From positions 176,578 to 240,577 of the forward strand of contig JBCBVV010000005.1 in NCBI GenBank assembly GCA_039817415.1: 64,000 nucleotides of DNA. Reading direction: 5' to 3'. The stretch comes from JALEFZ01 sp039817415. Lineage in GTDB: Bacteria > Bacteroidota > Bacteroidia > J057. The translations under genes and the position numbers were made by a program. Every line of letters starts with the position of its first letter. Position 1 is the first letter of the stretch. The notes beneath the pieces are model-generated. The model did no database searches. It was not told the origin of the DNA and saw only the letters and a list, made by a program, of their open reading frames with translations. This document shows, piece by piece, positions 17,401 to 27,150 of the stretch.

Positions 17401-20400
17401 ATGAACCGAACTATTCTAACGCTATGGATGTGCATGGGCTTCTTATGCGCAATGGCGCAGCATCCGATATCCTTTCTCTATAAGTTGGACACCAATGGTA
17501 TTTCTTCAGAAAGAGAATGGAACAAACTAGATCTCAAGGCCGATCTTGGTCGCCCAATTGATAGCCTAGGCGTAGGAGAGATTTTTGACTACTCCCAAAA
17601 ACCTTATGGCTATTATGTCAGCAGAGCATTATCTGGGCAGGGAATTACGACAACTCTTTATCGCCACAGTGGCATTCGCACCGTAAAAGCTATTCCGGAT
17701 GGGAAGAAAAATTCACTCATATGGATACAGAGTGAAGATCCGATTATATCGGTTAGCCTGGATGGCAAAGCATTAGATCAGGTGGACGATTATGTCTTTT
17801 CCACCAAAGCTAGGAAGGGCCTACTCAAAATCGAAACCGACAAGGAAACCTCCTTATTCAGCCTGAAACGAGCCTTCACCTCCAGAAAAAAAACCTGGGC
17901 AGTTGCCAATAGTTTTTCCTCCACAGGAGATCCTTTTTATGGAAGATCAAATTCGCATGGATTCATGGTCTTCAGCAAGCCCATTTACCGACCTGGTGAT
18001 ACGCTGAAGATGAAAGCCTTTCTATTGGATGAAGCAGGCTTACCCCTCAATCAGCCCAAACAGCTCGACATCTTTGGGAAGAAAATCTCTCTCACACCCA
18101 AAAGACCCGGCCTTTTTCTATATCAAACCGTTGTCAGCGATTCCCAACAAATTGATCGAGCCTACATGGGTCAATTTATTTTCAGTTGGTATAATCGTGT
18201 CCAAAATTCCTTCCGGCTTGAAGACTACGAACTCAATGCATACACCTACAAATTGGAGGTATTTCCTCAACACGACAAAAGGGACCATCCAATCTATCAA
18301 AAAGAGGATATCCGAATTGTCCTAACGGGAGAGGATGCCAACAAACAGGCGGCCTTTGGCACAGAGGTTCATACCAAGATAACCTTGGTTTCTATTGCAG
18401 GAAGGACGGATACCATGGTTTCTCTTCCTGTTCATTTTTATGAGAAGGACACGGTTCTGCATGAAAGGCAACTGATCTTGACTTTTCCTGATTCTCTCTT
18501 TTCTGCTTATACCACCAGGTATGAGGTAGAAGTTACCCTCAACAAACCGAGCGGAGAACAACAAATCTTTACAAAGCGCTTTTCCAAAGTACCCTATAAC
18601 AAGCCAGTCGGTCAGGAAGTAAACAATCTTCGTCCTCCTTACGCCAAATGGAGAAGAACAGCTGATTCCGCCTATATCCAGATCTTCAATCCTGATAGCC
18701 TCCACTATAGTGTCGAACTTCAGCACAACAAAAAGCTGATCAAATCTAGACATGGGCAAGACGATTGGAGTTGGAAAGTGGATTGTGTAGAGAAAGATGT
18801 CTTGACGCTCATCCTATATACCGCTCAATTTCAAGATCAGATTTATCAATTGCCTAAAACGAATCATCAGTTGGAGATACAGGTTGATCAACCCCGTAAA
18901 ATCAATCCTGGAGACAGTATCACAACGACCATTACCGTCATCAACAATGATGGAAAGGGCGTAGCAGGCGTAGACCTAACCGCTTTAGCAACCAATGCCA
19001 AGTACAAAGAAAATAACATTCCCCCCGTCACAAATTTCGGAACTAACCTGAGGGTCAAGTACAAAATAAGGGGGCAGGCAAATAGGCCCTTGGAGAAAAA
19101 CAGGCAATATGAAGGACTTAAGCAGGAAGACTTAGCTGAGTGGGGGCTACTGGACTCCATGAGTTACCGTTTGCGGTATGCAGATCTTCTATTTACCCAA
19201 TATGAGACCGTTGATGACCGACAGTTTGCCTACATTTCTCCCTATTTAGTAGAAGGTAAAACAGGCAAGAACAAGGCCTTGATCATGGTTTGGTTGGATG
19301 ATCGGCTAGTTTATTTCTCGGGCTCAGAGACTAAGGCACCTTTTGTTTTCAAAGAAAAGGAGGGCTACCACAGAATCACATGGCGCACGAGCCACAAAAG
19401 ATATGTATTAGATAGTGTGGAGTTGAAGCGCGGCCAGCACCTATTCCTTGCCCTGGATACAGATAATTTTCCGGTTGACCGAGCTAGCATGGAAATCGTT
19501 CCTAATAAATTTTCTAAGCAAGAAATCCAAAGCCTAAACCGCTACATGCTCAGGGTGAATCGGAGGGGGGTTAAAAATGGAGATCGATTCATAGGTAGCT
19601 ATGAGCAATTCACCTTTCAAGCGGACCGAAGGTTTCAAAGGTACAATTCCAAAAAATCAGCGTATAACTCTGCTTGGGTCGGCCCCTTCCTGGTAAACCA
19701 GATTCGATATATCCGACCTGGGGCTTATGGCTATCACCTCCGAAAAAACAATCGTGTCATTCATCCCCAATCTTATGAATTGGTGTATGAAGAGGAAAAC
19801 CAAAAGAAATATGCCTTTCCATCAGCTAGGGTTCCCGAACTACCTTCTCGTTGGGTCAAAGAACGGCTGGACCTATTGATGATGCGCAGAGATCTATCTA
19901 TCCGTAACTCACATATAAACGAAATAGCCAGGAGCAATGTATTCCTACCTTCTTCCTTTAAAAGAATCGCCTTCAGGAGTACTGATGATCCACACAACTT
20001 CTACTTTACTTATGTAAGTCGAGGCGGTAACAAACTCCCTTCAGGGACCTTTGATATATTTGCTTTCAATGACCAAAACAATTTGACCTATATGGAAGGG
20101 CTTAGTTTTCAAGAGGACTATGTACATCTTACGCCCTTTCGAGCTAAACCACTGAAAGACTCGCTGAATTGGATCAAATTATTCCACCAACCTTTTCGCG
20201 TTGTCCAGCAAGCAGATCAAACCCTATTTTTCAATCCTCTTTATGAAAAGGGAGATCATAAGTTGCTCATCTACGCCAAGGGCTTGAAGGACCACATTGA
20301 CGAGATCATCCTGCGGAAAAATGGAGTGATGTTGAGAGGAGCCAGCCATTTCCAAGGAGACACATGTATAGTTGACCATCTAGGGAAGGACATGTATGAG

Positions 20401-23154
20401 ATTTTTCTGATTGGAGACGAATGGATGGGTTATGCGAGACATACTTTGAAGTGGGATTCCTCCATCGAAATCGATTTGGTGAAGGCTACAAACTACACCC
20501 AGAATTGGCAAAAAATCCGACGCCCCTTCCCCAATAAATACAGCCTTGTATATGAACAAGGAGAGTGGAAAAGGCAATTTGTCAAATTGGCATACCCTCG
20601 TACACTGGAAGAACCCTTCTTCAAAAATAAAATTTCTACTAGAGGGAATACCTATTATTATAAGGTTCCGCAGAAAAAACCCCTTCCTAAACCCAATGAG
20701 AAGTCAATCATAGTCCCCGAAGAACCTTTCGGGGTGGGGGTCATTCAAGGAAGAGTCCTGAACAGTGAGGGGGAACCCATTCAGGGAGCAGCCATACATA
20801 TCAAAGAAACTACTGTTGGTACCTTTACAGATGAATTGGGTTTCTTCAGTTTGGAATTCTCAGATTGGAATGCCATAGTCGTTATCCAATTTTTAGGGTG
20901 TATTTCGCAAGAAATTCCAGTATCCCGTATTTCTGGAGAAATCATCTTAGAAACAGATTTTCTTGAAATGGAGGTGACAGTTGGTTACAGTATCCAGAGA
21001 CTCATTCCCAAAATTAGAGTTCGGGGGATTTCGAGTACACGAAGAAAAAACTATGGAGAGTTGACTGCTCAGGCTGTCGGGGAGAATACCGAAAGAAACG
21101 ATATATTTAAACAAAAGGAAAGAAAAATACAGGGATATCTGAAGTGGACAAATCCCTTATCAGAAGTCTATGGTAATGAACAAAGCACACAATCTATTGT
21201 GTCGAAACTAACAGAAGACTCAGATGGGGACGGCATCCTAGATATCTACAATAACAAATCCTTGACGATCCGTTCAGACTTTAGAGATGCGGCTTATTGG
21301 CAGCCAGATTTATTAACGGACTCTTCAGGAAGGGCAACCTTTACCGTTAAAATGCCGGATGACATCACCTCTTGGAACACCTATGTGTTGGCGATCAATG
21401 GGAATAGACAAAGTGGCTTTGTTCAAGGCAATATCGTATCCAAGTCCCCTTTGGTCGCCCAATTAGAAGTCCCTCGTTTTTTGATTGAAGGGGATCAATC
21501 AGAAGCCTTTGGGCAGGTGATGAGCTACGAAGGGGATAGTTTGGACATAAGCACTAGCTTCAAGCTCAAGGAAGAAGAGGTCTATAGCCATCAACTACGT
21601 ATCGGCCCTTATCACAAAGACATCATTCCTTTTGAAGCAGGGACCGATTCAGCCGACCTAACCTACTCTGTCCAACTTAAGAATGGCTACTTAGATGGAG
21701 AAAACCGTAAGATCAGGGTTCAACCACAGGGAGTTAGTGTGGCCAAGGGTAGCTTCCATTTGCTTGAAGGGGATACCACCCTCAACATATCCCCAGCCAA
21801 GGAACAATACATAGCCATCATGGGCCAACCTGTACAGTTGCTCCTACAAGACCTCCACCAGCTTTGGATTTATCGGCACGCCTGTAACGAACAATTAGCT
21901 TCACAACTGATCGCACTCAAAACTGAGCAAGCCATCAGAGACAAGATGGATCTCAAGTTCAAAGGGGCTGCAAGGATCAGAAAAATTGAGCGAACCATCC
22001 GCAAAAGATATCGCAAGGGAGGATGGGCCTGGTGGGAAAATGGGCCCTTGGATATGTGGATGACCTCCTATGTCATGGAAGCCATGAAAGGGAGCAATTT
22101 CAAGGCTAAAGAAGCTTTGAATGAGGCCTTTGAAAAAAGACTGATCAAGCCTGAACCAGAAGAGGAACTCAACATTACCCAACACCTTCACCATACGCGT
22201 TCCTTCCTCAATTGGGGAACGCTATCCGATACAGCTGGACTGAAAGCCATCATGTTTGGCTGGGATACCCTTTCTCTAACACCCTTCCAGAAGTTGGAAT
22301 TCATGGCCATCAAACAGCGAATGGGAAATCCTATTTCGCCCGATAGCATCATGGAATTGTCTTCCCAAACCATGACAGATGGCATTTATTGGGGCACACG
22401 GAACTGGAGATGGTTTGGCGGCGATATTGAAGCAAGTTGTTTGGCCTATCGTATGCTAAAGGAGATCAACCCAGGAGACTCTTCCTTGAAACACATCAGA
22501 AGATATTTACTCCTCGAAAGGGGTCCTTCCTATGCCAGAAACACCCGTGAATCTGCAGAGATGATCAGAACTTTCCTCCCCGAATGGAAAAAGGAAACTT
22601 GGGAAGATAGCTTGAACCTAAGTTTGGTGAGTGAGAAGGGGAGCAGAACCTTTGACTTTCCCAGTATTACGTCGGTAGAAGAAGGAGGAAAATTGGTCAA
22701 AACAGGTTATGGTCCCATTTACGCGTCTGTCTTTCGAAGAGAGTGGATTCCCGATCCAGCAAGAATGGATACTTTTTTCAGGGTACATTCAGGCTTATTG
22801 GAAGCAGGAAAACCTGTTAGCGTCTTAAAAAGAGGGAAAACCTATCACTTACGGGTAGATATTGAGACAAAAAAGGCGGCCGATTACGTCGCTATAGAAA
22901 TTCCCATTCCTGCAGGATGTACCTATGCCTCAAAAAACAGGTCTTCTGGTGAAAACCATAGGGAGCATTTTAGAGATAAGGTAGTTATTTACCGACGGAC
23001 CATAAACGAAGGCAAACATAGCTTCTATGTGCATCTACAAGCAAAATTTGGAGGGAGTTACACCTTAAATCCTGCACGTGTAGAGCTCATGTATGTACCG
23101 AGCAAGTATGGGAATAACCAAGTGAAGAAGGTAAAGATTGAATCCCAAGATTAG
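17401..23154 (+). CDS. Alpha-2-macroglobulin family protein with CNEQ thioester motif
   Basis: Giant exported protease-trap-like protein of 1917 residues. The signal peptide MNRTILTLWMCMGFLCAMAQ has no lipobox at the cleavage site, so it may be periplasmic or surface-exposed rather than a lipoprotein like E. coli YfhM. A macroglobulin MG2-type motif KPIYRPGDTL occurs at 193-202. A carboxypeptidase-regulatory-like domain (GVIQGRVLNSEGEPI onward) lies at about 1115-1195, followed by a calcium loop DSDGDGILD at 1273-1281. The A2M block (YWQPDLLTDSSGRATF ... ITSWNTYVLAINGN) starts near 1300. The thioester Cys1495-Asn-Glu-Gln1498 is intact, followed by a helical toroid region (GGWAWWENGPLDMWMTSYV at 1540). 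No pbpC partner gene is nearby. Family assignment is firm; the protease or prey it targets is unknown. Confidence 0.88.
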   Translation: MNRTILTLWMCMGFLCAMAQHPISFLYKLDTNGISSEREWNKLDLKADLGRPIDSLGVGEIFDYSQKPYGYYVSRALSGQGITTTLYRHSGIRTVKAIPDGKKNSLIWIQSEDPIISVSLDGKALDQVDDYVFSTKARKGLLKIETDKETSLFSLKRAFTSRKKTWAVANSFSSTGDPFYGRSNSHGFMVFSKPIYRPGDTLKMKAFLLDEAGLPLNQPKQLDIFGKKISLTPKRPGLFLYQTVVSDSQQIDRAYMGQFIFSWYNRVQNSFRLEDYELNAYTYKLEVFPQHDKRDHPIYQKEDIRIVLTGEDANKQAAFGTEVHTKITLVSIAGRTDTMVSLPVHFYEKDTVLHERQLILTFPDSLFSAYTTRYEVEVTLNKPSGEQQIFTKRFSKVPYNKPVGQEVNNLRPPYAKWRRTADSAYIQIFNPDSLHYSVELQHNKKLIKSRHGQDDWSWKVDCVEKDVLTLILYTAQFQDQIYQLPKTNHQLEIQVDQPRKINPGDSITTTITVINNDGKGVAGVDLTALATNAKYKENNIPPVTNFGTNLRVKYKIRGQANRPLEKNRQYEGLKQEDLAEWGLLDSMSYRLRYADLLFTQYETVDDRQFAYISPYLVEGKTGKNKALIMVWLDDRLVYFSGSETKAPFVFKEKEGYHRITWRTSHKRYVLDSVELKRGQHLFLALDTDNFPVDRASMEIVPNKFSKQEIQSLNRYMLRVNRRGVKNGDRFIGSYEQFTFQADRRFQRYNSKKSAYNSAWVGPFLVNQIRYIRPGAYGYHLRKNNRVIHPQSYELVYEEENQKKYAFPSARVPELPSRWVKERLDLLMMRRDLSIRNSHINEIARSNVFLPSSFKRIAFRSTDDPHNFYFTYVSRGGNKLPSGTFDIFAFNDQNNLTYMEGLSFQEDYVHLTPFRAKPLKDSLNWIKLFHQPFRVVQQADQTLFFNPLYEKGDHKLLIYAKGLKDHIDEIILRKNGVMLRGASHFQGDTCIVDHLGKDMYEIFLIGDEWMGYARHTLKWDSSIEIDLVKATNYTQNWQKIRRPFPNKYSLVYEQGEWKRQFVKLAYPRTLEEPFFKNKISTRGNTYYYKVPQKKPLPKPNEKSIIVPEEPFGVGVIQGRVLNSEGEPIQGAAIHIKETTVGTFTDELGFFSLEFSDWNAIVVIQFLGCISQEIPVSRISGEIILETDFLEMEVTVGYSIQRLIPKIRVRGISSTRRKNYGELTAQAVGENTERNDIFKQKERKIQGYLKWTNPLSEVYGNEQSTQSIVSKLTEDSDGDGILDIYNNKSLTIRSDFRDAAYWQPDLLTDSSGRATFTVKMPDDITSWNTYVLAINGNRQSGFVQGNIVSKSPLVAQLEVPRFLIEGDQSEAFGQVMSYEGDSLDISTSFKLKEEEVYSHQLRIGPYHKDIIPFEAGTDSADLTYSVQLKNGYLDGENRKIRVQPQGVSVAKGSFHLLEGDTTLNISPAKEQYIAIMGQPVQLLLQDLHQLWIYRHACNEQLASQLIALKTEQAIRDKMDLKFKGAARIRKIERTIRKRYRKGGWAWWENGPLDMWMTSYVMEAMKGSNFKAKEALNEAFEKRLIKPEPEEELNITQHLHHTRSFLNWGTLSDTAGLKAIMFGWDTLSLTPFQKLEFMAIKQRMGNPISPDSIMELSSQTMTDGIYWGTRNWRWFGGDIEASCLAYRMLKEINPGDSSLKHIRRYLLLERGPSYARNTRESAEMIRTFLPEWKKETWEDSLNLSLVSEKGSRTFDFPSITSVEEGGKLVKTGYGPIYASVFRREWIPDPARMDTFFRVHSGLLEAGKPVSVLKRGKTYHLRVDIETKKAADYVAIEIPIPAGCTYASKNRSSGENHREHFRDKVVIYRRTINEGKHSFYVHLQAKFGGSYTLNPARVELMYVPSKYGNNQVKKVKIESQD

Positions 23155-23161
23155 CATAATA

Positions 23162-23191
23162 GAAAAGAGGTAGCACTCACTACCTCTTTTC
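23162..23191. terminator. Bidirectional terminator between macroglobulin gene and panD
   Basis: A perfect 12-bp stem GAAAAGAGGTAG / CTACCTCTTTTC with a six-base loop. The A/T tracts in the arms let it act on both strands, which suits its place between convergent genes. Confidence 0.88.
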
Positions 23192-23197
23192 CATTCT

Positions 23198-23548
23198 TTA
23201 TTTTGGCAATCTGTTGTTTTCGTCTGGAAAGACAATGACGGGGCTGAAATCCTCAGCTTCTTCCCTACTCATCATTCCATAACTGATGATGATGATTTTA
23301 TCTCCTACCTGCACCTTTCTGGCTGCAGGCCCATTCAAACAGATGGTTCCGCTATCGGCTTCTCCTGCGATGACGTAGGTTTCAAGCCTTTCTCCATTGT
23401 CAATGTTGACGATCTGAACGCGTTCTCCTTCAATGAGGTTAGCCGCTTTCATGAGCGTTCTGTCTATGGTAATTGAGCCGACATAATTTAGCTCTGCCTG
23501 GGTAACTTTTACCCTATGGATCTTTGATTTGAATATGTTAAGCAACAT
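23198..23548 (-). CDS. panD: Aspartate 1-decarboxylase
   Basis: Pyruvoyl-dependent cytoplasmic enzyme that makes beta-alanine for pantothenate and coenzyme A. Starting at the ATG that gives MLLNIFKSKIHRVKVTQAEL, the protein is 116 residues, the usual family length; the longer frame adds 18 unsupported residues. Self-cleavage occurs between Gly24 and Ser25 in NYVGSITID, the same position as in E. coli. Further family motifs are VQIVNIDNGERLETYVI, SGTICLNGPAARK and DKIIIISYG. It lies downstream of pfkA on the same strand, separated by a strong stem-loop, so co-transcription is doubtful. No panB or panC is in the window. Confidence 0.96.
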   Translation of the reverse strand: MLLNIFKSKIHRVKVTQAELNYVGSITIDRTLMKAANLIEGERVQIVNIDNGERLETYVIAGEADSGTICLNGPAARKVQVGDKIIIISYGMMSREEAEDFSPVIVFPDENNRLPK

Positions 23549-23582
23549 AAATGTTGATGCGAGTTTGAGATTGTTCCTTATT

Positions 23583-23640
23583 AGGATGAAAAAATTTGAC
23601 AAAGGTTTTCATTTTTTCGAAAAAAAGAAACCTTCATCCT
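23583..23640 (-). terminator. Nested stem-loop between pfkA and panD
   Basis: Inner arms AAGGTTT / AAACCTT enclose an A/T-rich TTTTTTCGAAAAAA core, and outer arms AGGATGAA / TTCATCCT flank them. Read on the minus strand the inner stem is followed about ten bases later by a T-tract. It could end the pfkA transcript or attenuate panD, and it overlaps the panD leader. Confidence 0.5.
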
Positions 23641-23700
23641 GTTACGAATTACTCGATCGGGTGTTGCAGGCAGGTGATGTATCGTATGTAAGTCTTAAAT

Positions 23701-24672
23701 TTAAACGGATAGAACCTCTACCAGATTCAACAGGTTAGGGTCCATTTCTTGGTTCAATTTACAGGCTTTGGCGAATGAGGTATGAACGATCTTATTGTTG
23801 ACCTGCCCTACCATGACATTGGCCAAGCCATCCATGAGGGCTTCCACGGCTCCATGCCCCAATCTACTCGCCAGTACCCTATCCAAACAGGTTGGGCTTC
23901 CTCCACGCTGAATATGCCCCAAGACGACCACACGTGTATCATAGTGTGTGAATCGGGCATTCACTTCCTTTTTCACAACATCAGCTCCCCCTGTATCATC
24001 TCCTTCCGCCACAATAACGATGGATGAGGTCTTGTGTCGGATCCATCCTTGTTCCAGCTTATCACAAATGACATCAATGTAGGTCTTTTCTTCTGGGATC
24101 AATACCGCTTCGGCCCCACCTGCTATCCCTACATTCAAGGCGATAAAGCCCGCATCACGACCCATCACCTCAATGATAAACAGGCGGTTGTGGGAATCTG
24201 CCGTATCGCGAATTTTATCAATGGCCTCCATCGCCGTATTCAAAGCTGTATCGTAGCCGATGGTAAAGTCTGTTCCGTAGAGATCATTGTCAATGGTACC
24301 GGGGGCACCAACGATGGGTATTTTGAATTCGTTACAGAAGATATTGGCACCCGCGAAGGTTCCATCCCCACCAATCGCTACCAGGCCTTCGATTCCGGCT
24401 TCCTTGATACGATTATAGGCTCTTTGCCTACCCTCAGTTGAACGAAATTGCTTAGATCGAGAGGACTTTAGAATGGTACCCCCTCTTTGAATAATATTAC
24501 TAACAGAGTGAGCTTCCATCCTCACAAAGTCTCCTTCTATCATTCCTTGATAGCCGCGACGAATTCCCACTACCTCTATTCCATTAGCAATGGCCGTTCT
24601 CACAACAGCTCTCAGGCAGGCATTCATACCTGGAGCATCCCCTCCTGATGTGTATACTCCTATTCGTTTCAT
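23701..24672 (-). CDS. pfkA: ATP-dependent 6-phosphofructokinase
   Basis: Cytoplasmic glycolytic enzyme converting fructose 6-phosphate to fructose 1,6-bisphosphate. The 323 residues match the classic bacterial PfkA length. The nucleotide-selecting residues are both the ATP type: Gly104 in AIGGDGTFAGA and Gly125 in APGTIDNDL. Asp128 in TIDND is the catalytic base, and EVMGRDAG and HIQRGGSPT complete the substrate site. A small stem-loop (CGTCAG / CTGACG) sits about 19 bases before the start on this strand. A second, differently signed phosphofructokinase lies near 62 kb. In many Bacteroidota fabH is preceded by rpmF-plsX; here pfkA and panD occupy the divergent side instead. Confidence 0.95.
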   Translation of the reverse strand: MKRIGVYTSGGDAPGMNACLRAVVRTAIANGIEVVGIRRGYQGMIEGDFVRMEAHSVSNIIQRGGTILKSSRSKQFRSTEGRQRAYNRIKEAGIEGLVAIGGDGTFAGANIFCNEFKIPIVGAPGTIDNDLYGTDFTIGYDTALNTAMEAIDKIRDTADSHNRLFIIEVMGRDAGFIALNVGIAGGAEAVLIPEEKTYIDVICDKLEQGWIRHKTSSIVIVAEGDDTGGADVVKKEVNARFTHYDTRVVVLGHIQRGGSPTCLDRVLASRLGHGAVEALMDGLANVMVGQVNNKIVHTSFAKACKLNQEMDPNLLNLVEVLSV

Positions 24673-25085
24673 ATACGCTATAAATAAGCACGTCAGTACT
24701 CCTGACGATCAAACTTACTGACAATCGCTGGCAAATATCAATAAATTTAAATAAGAATCATTTCTCTTCTATAGCTCATGGCTTTCTCATGATGATTCAA
24801 CATGCATACAATTTTCTTCAAAATATTCATTGCCAGTCCCTTGCGATCCTTTTTTAACGGAATCCAAAAAATAAGATGTTTTTTGTCATCATTATTCAGA
24901 TTTGTCTCGATTTATAGGGGTTTTATTGAAAATTTTTCAATTATTTGAGGAGATTATTTTGAAGCGCTCAATCGTGAAACAGTGGAAAAAATATTGAAAA
25001 ATTGCTATTCTTAGGCATATGATGCTTTTTTGTAGGCATGCATACTACCTGAGAAGGTACCTAATTAACTAACCGATTGGATAAA
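24673..25085. promoter_or_regulatory. Divergent intergenic region between pfkA and fabH
   Basis: About 410 bases of A/T-rich sequence without a credible gene. It holds two palindromes: CGTCAG-TACTC-CTGACG at 24691-24707 close to the pfkA start, and ATTGAAAA-T-TTTTCAAT at 24925-24941, about 145 bases before fabH. A partial second copy (ATTGAAAAATTG) lies at about 24993-25004. These are candidate operator sites; no consensus promoter is clear. Confidence 0.4.
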
Positions 25086-26072
25086 ATGAGAGCTGTTATT
25101 ACCGCCGTTGGTGGATACGTCCCTGAAAAGGTTCTTTCCAATAAGGATCTGGAAAAAATGGTCGATACCAATGATGAATGGATCAGGGAGCGGACGGGTA
25201 TTATTGAGCGCAGAATTCTGGAGGACGACAGAGCTACTTCCGACATGGGAGTTGAAGCGATCAAAGACATGCTCTCCAAAACGAATATCAAGCCCTCCGA
25301 AATCGACTTGATCATTGTTTCTACGGTATCTCCCGATTACGTATATCCAGCTACTGCCAACATCATCGCTGACAAAATTGGAGCGCCTCAGTCTTGGGGG
25401 TTTGATATGAATGCAGCTTGTTCAGGCTTCCTGTATGCCTTGAGAACAGGAACTCAGTTCATAGAAAGCGGTATGCACAAAAAAGTCGTGGTTGTTGGCG
25501 CAGATAACATGACCATGCGTGTAGATTATACCGACAGGAATACTTGTATCCTATTTGGAGATGGAGCTGGCTGTGTCCTCCTTGAACCTGCAACTGGTGA
25601 AGAAGGAATCATTGATTCTGAATTTGCAGTTGATGGATCAGGTGGTCAATACCTCATGCAACCTGCAGGTGGTTCGGCTATGCCTACTACCATGGAAACG
25701 GTTCAAAATCGTAAACACTTCATCTTTCAAGAAGGACGTACCGTATTCAAGCACGCAGTTAAAGGCATGGCGGATATTACCTATGAAGTCATGAAGCGTA
25801 ATAAGCTAGAATCTGATGATGTGGCGTACTTGGTACCTCATCAGGCCAACAAACGCATCATTGATGCTACAGCAAATAGAGCTGGCCTACCAGCAGAAAA
25901 GGTCATGATCAACATCCATAAGTACGGGAATACCACCAATGCGACCATTCCACTTTGTCTATGGGAATGGGAAGACAAGCTAAAGAAGGGAGACAACCTT
26001 TTGCTGGCTGCTTTTGGAGGGGGATTCGCTTGGGGCTCCATTTACCTAAAGTGGGGATACGACCCAGCCTAA
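25086..26072 (+). CDS. fabH: Beta-ketoacyl-ACP synthase III
   Basis: Initiating condensing enzyme of fatty-acid synthesis: joins acetyl-CoA (or a branched acyl-CoA) to malonyl-ACP in the cytoplasm. The ATG giving MRAVITAVGGYVPE is chosen over a TTG three codons upstream. The catalytic triad is complete: Cys112 in NAACSGFLYAL, His252 in LVPHQANKRI and Asn282 in YGNTTNATIPL. The motif GDGAGCVLLEP at 158-168 and the C-terminal FGGGFAWGS are also typical. It leads a same-strand series with a lipoprotein, efp, accB and accC, a widespread Bacteroidota grouping, although plsX and rpmF are absent upstream. Primer preference (straight or branched chain) cannot be read from this sequence. Confidence 0.95.
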   Translation: MRAVITAVGGYVPEKVLSNKDLEKMVDTNDEWIRERTGIIERRILEDDRATSDMGVEAIKDMLSKTNIKPSEIDLIIVSTVSPDYVYPATANIIADKIGAPQSWGFDMNAACSGFLYALRTGTQFIESGMHKKVVVVGADNMTMRVDYTDRNTCILFGDGAGCVLLEPATGEEGIIDSEFAVDGSGGQYLMQPAGGSAMPTTMETVQNRKHFIFQEGRTVFKHAVKGMADITYEVMKRNKLESDDVAYLVPHQANKRIIDATANRAGLPAEKVMINIHKYGNTTNATIPLCLWEWEDKLKKGDNLLLAAFGGGFAWGSIYLKWGYDPA

Positions 26073-26144
26073 TCATCTCAATGACATTTTATTTTTTAGC
26101 TGAACTTGTCCCTTCCATCCTATAACTTAACTTAGGGAACAGTT

Positions 26145-27104
26145 ATGGGGAAGTACGTCATATTGCTTTTAAGTCTGGTTCAACTTGGCCTTTCTTCCTG
26201 TCGTTTTGAGGAAGACAGCGAGTTCATACCCTCAACCGAGATATGCTTTTTCCTTTTTCAGGAGAATGGGGAGGTTTCCTTGGCCAGTATCTCTGATTCA
26301 ACCCTTAGGTTGAACATAGCGGAGAGCTATGGAGCTGAGGCAGTTGGCATCCATGATATGGCAGGAAAGGAAAACTTCCTTTGGTTAAGCCTAAAAAACC
26401 AACAGGCCATTAGCCAATACAATCTCAAGACCGATGAACAACAGCTATTCTCCCTAGACAGCATGGAGGCTGTATTCCTCTGCCCTGGTGAGGACATCCT
26501 CCTCATTTCCGATACTGTCAACCGGCAGTTAGGCTTTCTGAATATGAAATCTGGTGAATTGGTTCGCAAAAAACTCAACCACCAACCGGGTGAGGCCTAT
26601 TATCGATCTGGTAAGTTCTTCGTTTCCTTTGACAGCACTATCCTTGCCAGTTATCAAGAAACCGCCTTCGCCCTATTAGACACCCTAGATTGTGTATACC
26701 CCATCATCCACATAGATGGAGACAATCGAATCGGCATCAGGCTTCACATGCGAGAGGGGAGCGAATATTTTGAAGGACAGTTGGACTGGAACAATTCCCA
26801 ATGGATCGAACCTAGTAGCAGCAGTCCATACAGAATTACCCATTATACCCCCTATCAACGATCCTTTTTTGAGAAGGAATGGGCAGCCGATGTAAGAGTC
26901 TTTGTAGAGGGAAGGATTAGAGGAATCTCTGCAACCTCCGGAATTTTAGACTTAGAAATGGATTTTCTAGAATCAAGAGGCTATTTCTTAAGGGAAAATG
27001 ACTTCCAGGTATATGACTTAGAAGAGGGGGAAATTCGCTCATTTCAGAGACCTGCGGAGCATTTACGGAAGTCCTTTTTCTACTATCCTGTGGGGGGTAG
27101 ATAA
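26145..27104 (+). CDS. Hypothetical lipoprotein
   Basis: A 319-residue exported protein inserted between fabH and efp. The N-terminus MGKYVILLLSLVQLGLSSC ends in a lipobox with the lipidated Cys19. The mature part is rich in beta-type repeats of about 40 residues, each alternating short hydrophobic strands and turns (LWLSLKNQQAISQYNLKTDEQ; ILLISDTVNRQLGFLNMKS), which suggests a propeller or beta-sandwich. I do not recognise a family. An interruption of the fabH-efp pair is unusual; whether it is co-transcribed is unclear because a palindrome occurs before efp. Confidence 0.65.
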   Translation: MGKYVILLLSLVQLGLSSCRFEEDSEFIPSTEICFFLFQENGEVSLASISDSTLRLNIAESYGAEAVGIHDMAGKENFLWLSLKNQQAISQYNLKTDEQQLFSLDSMEAVFLCPGEDILLISDTVNRQLGFLNMKSGELVRKKLNHQPGEAYYRSGKFFVSFDSTILASYQETAFALLDTLDCVYPIIHIDGDNRIGIRLHMREGSEYFEGQLDWNNSQWIEPSSSSPYRITHYTPYQRSFFEKEWAADVRVFVEGRIRGISATSGILDLEMDFLESRGYFLRENDFQVYDLEEGEIRSFQRPAEHLRKSFFYYPVGGR

Positions 27105-27150
27105 TCCATCAATATTTCTTAACTTGCGGCCTGTTTATAAAAACACCTTA

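Noticed and set aside
24034..24441. A 135-codon plus-strand frame inside pfkA.
   Set aside because: Antisense to a fully conserved gene with no recognisable domain.
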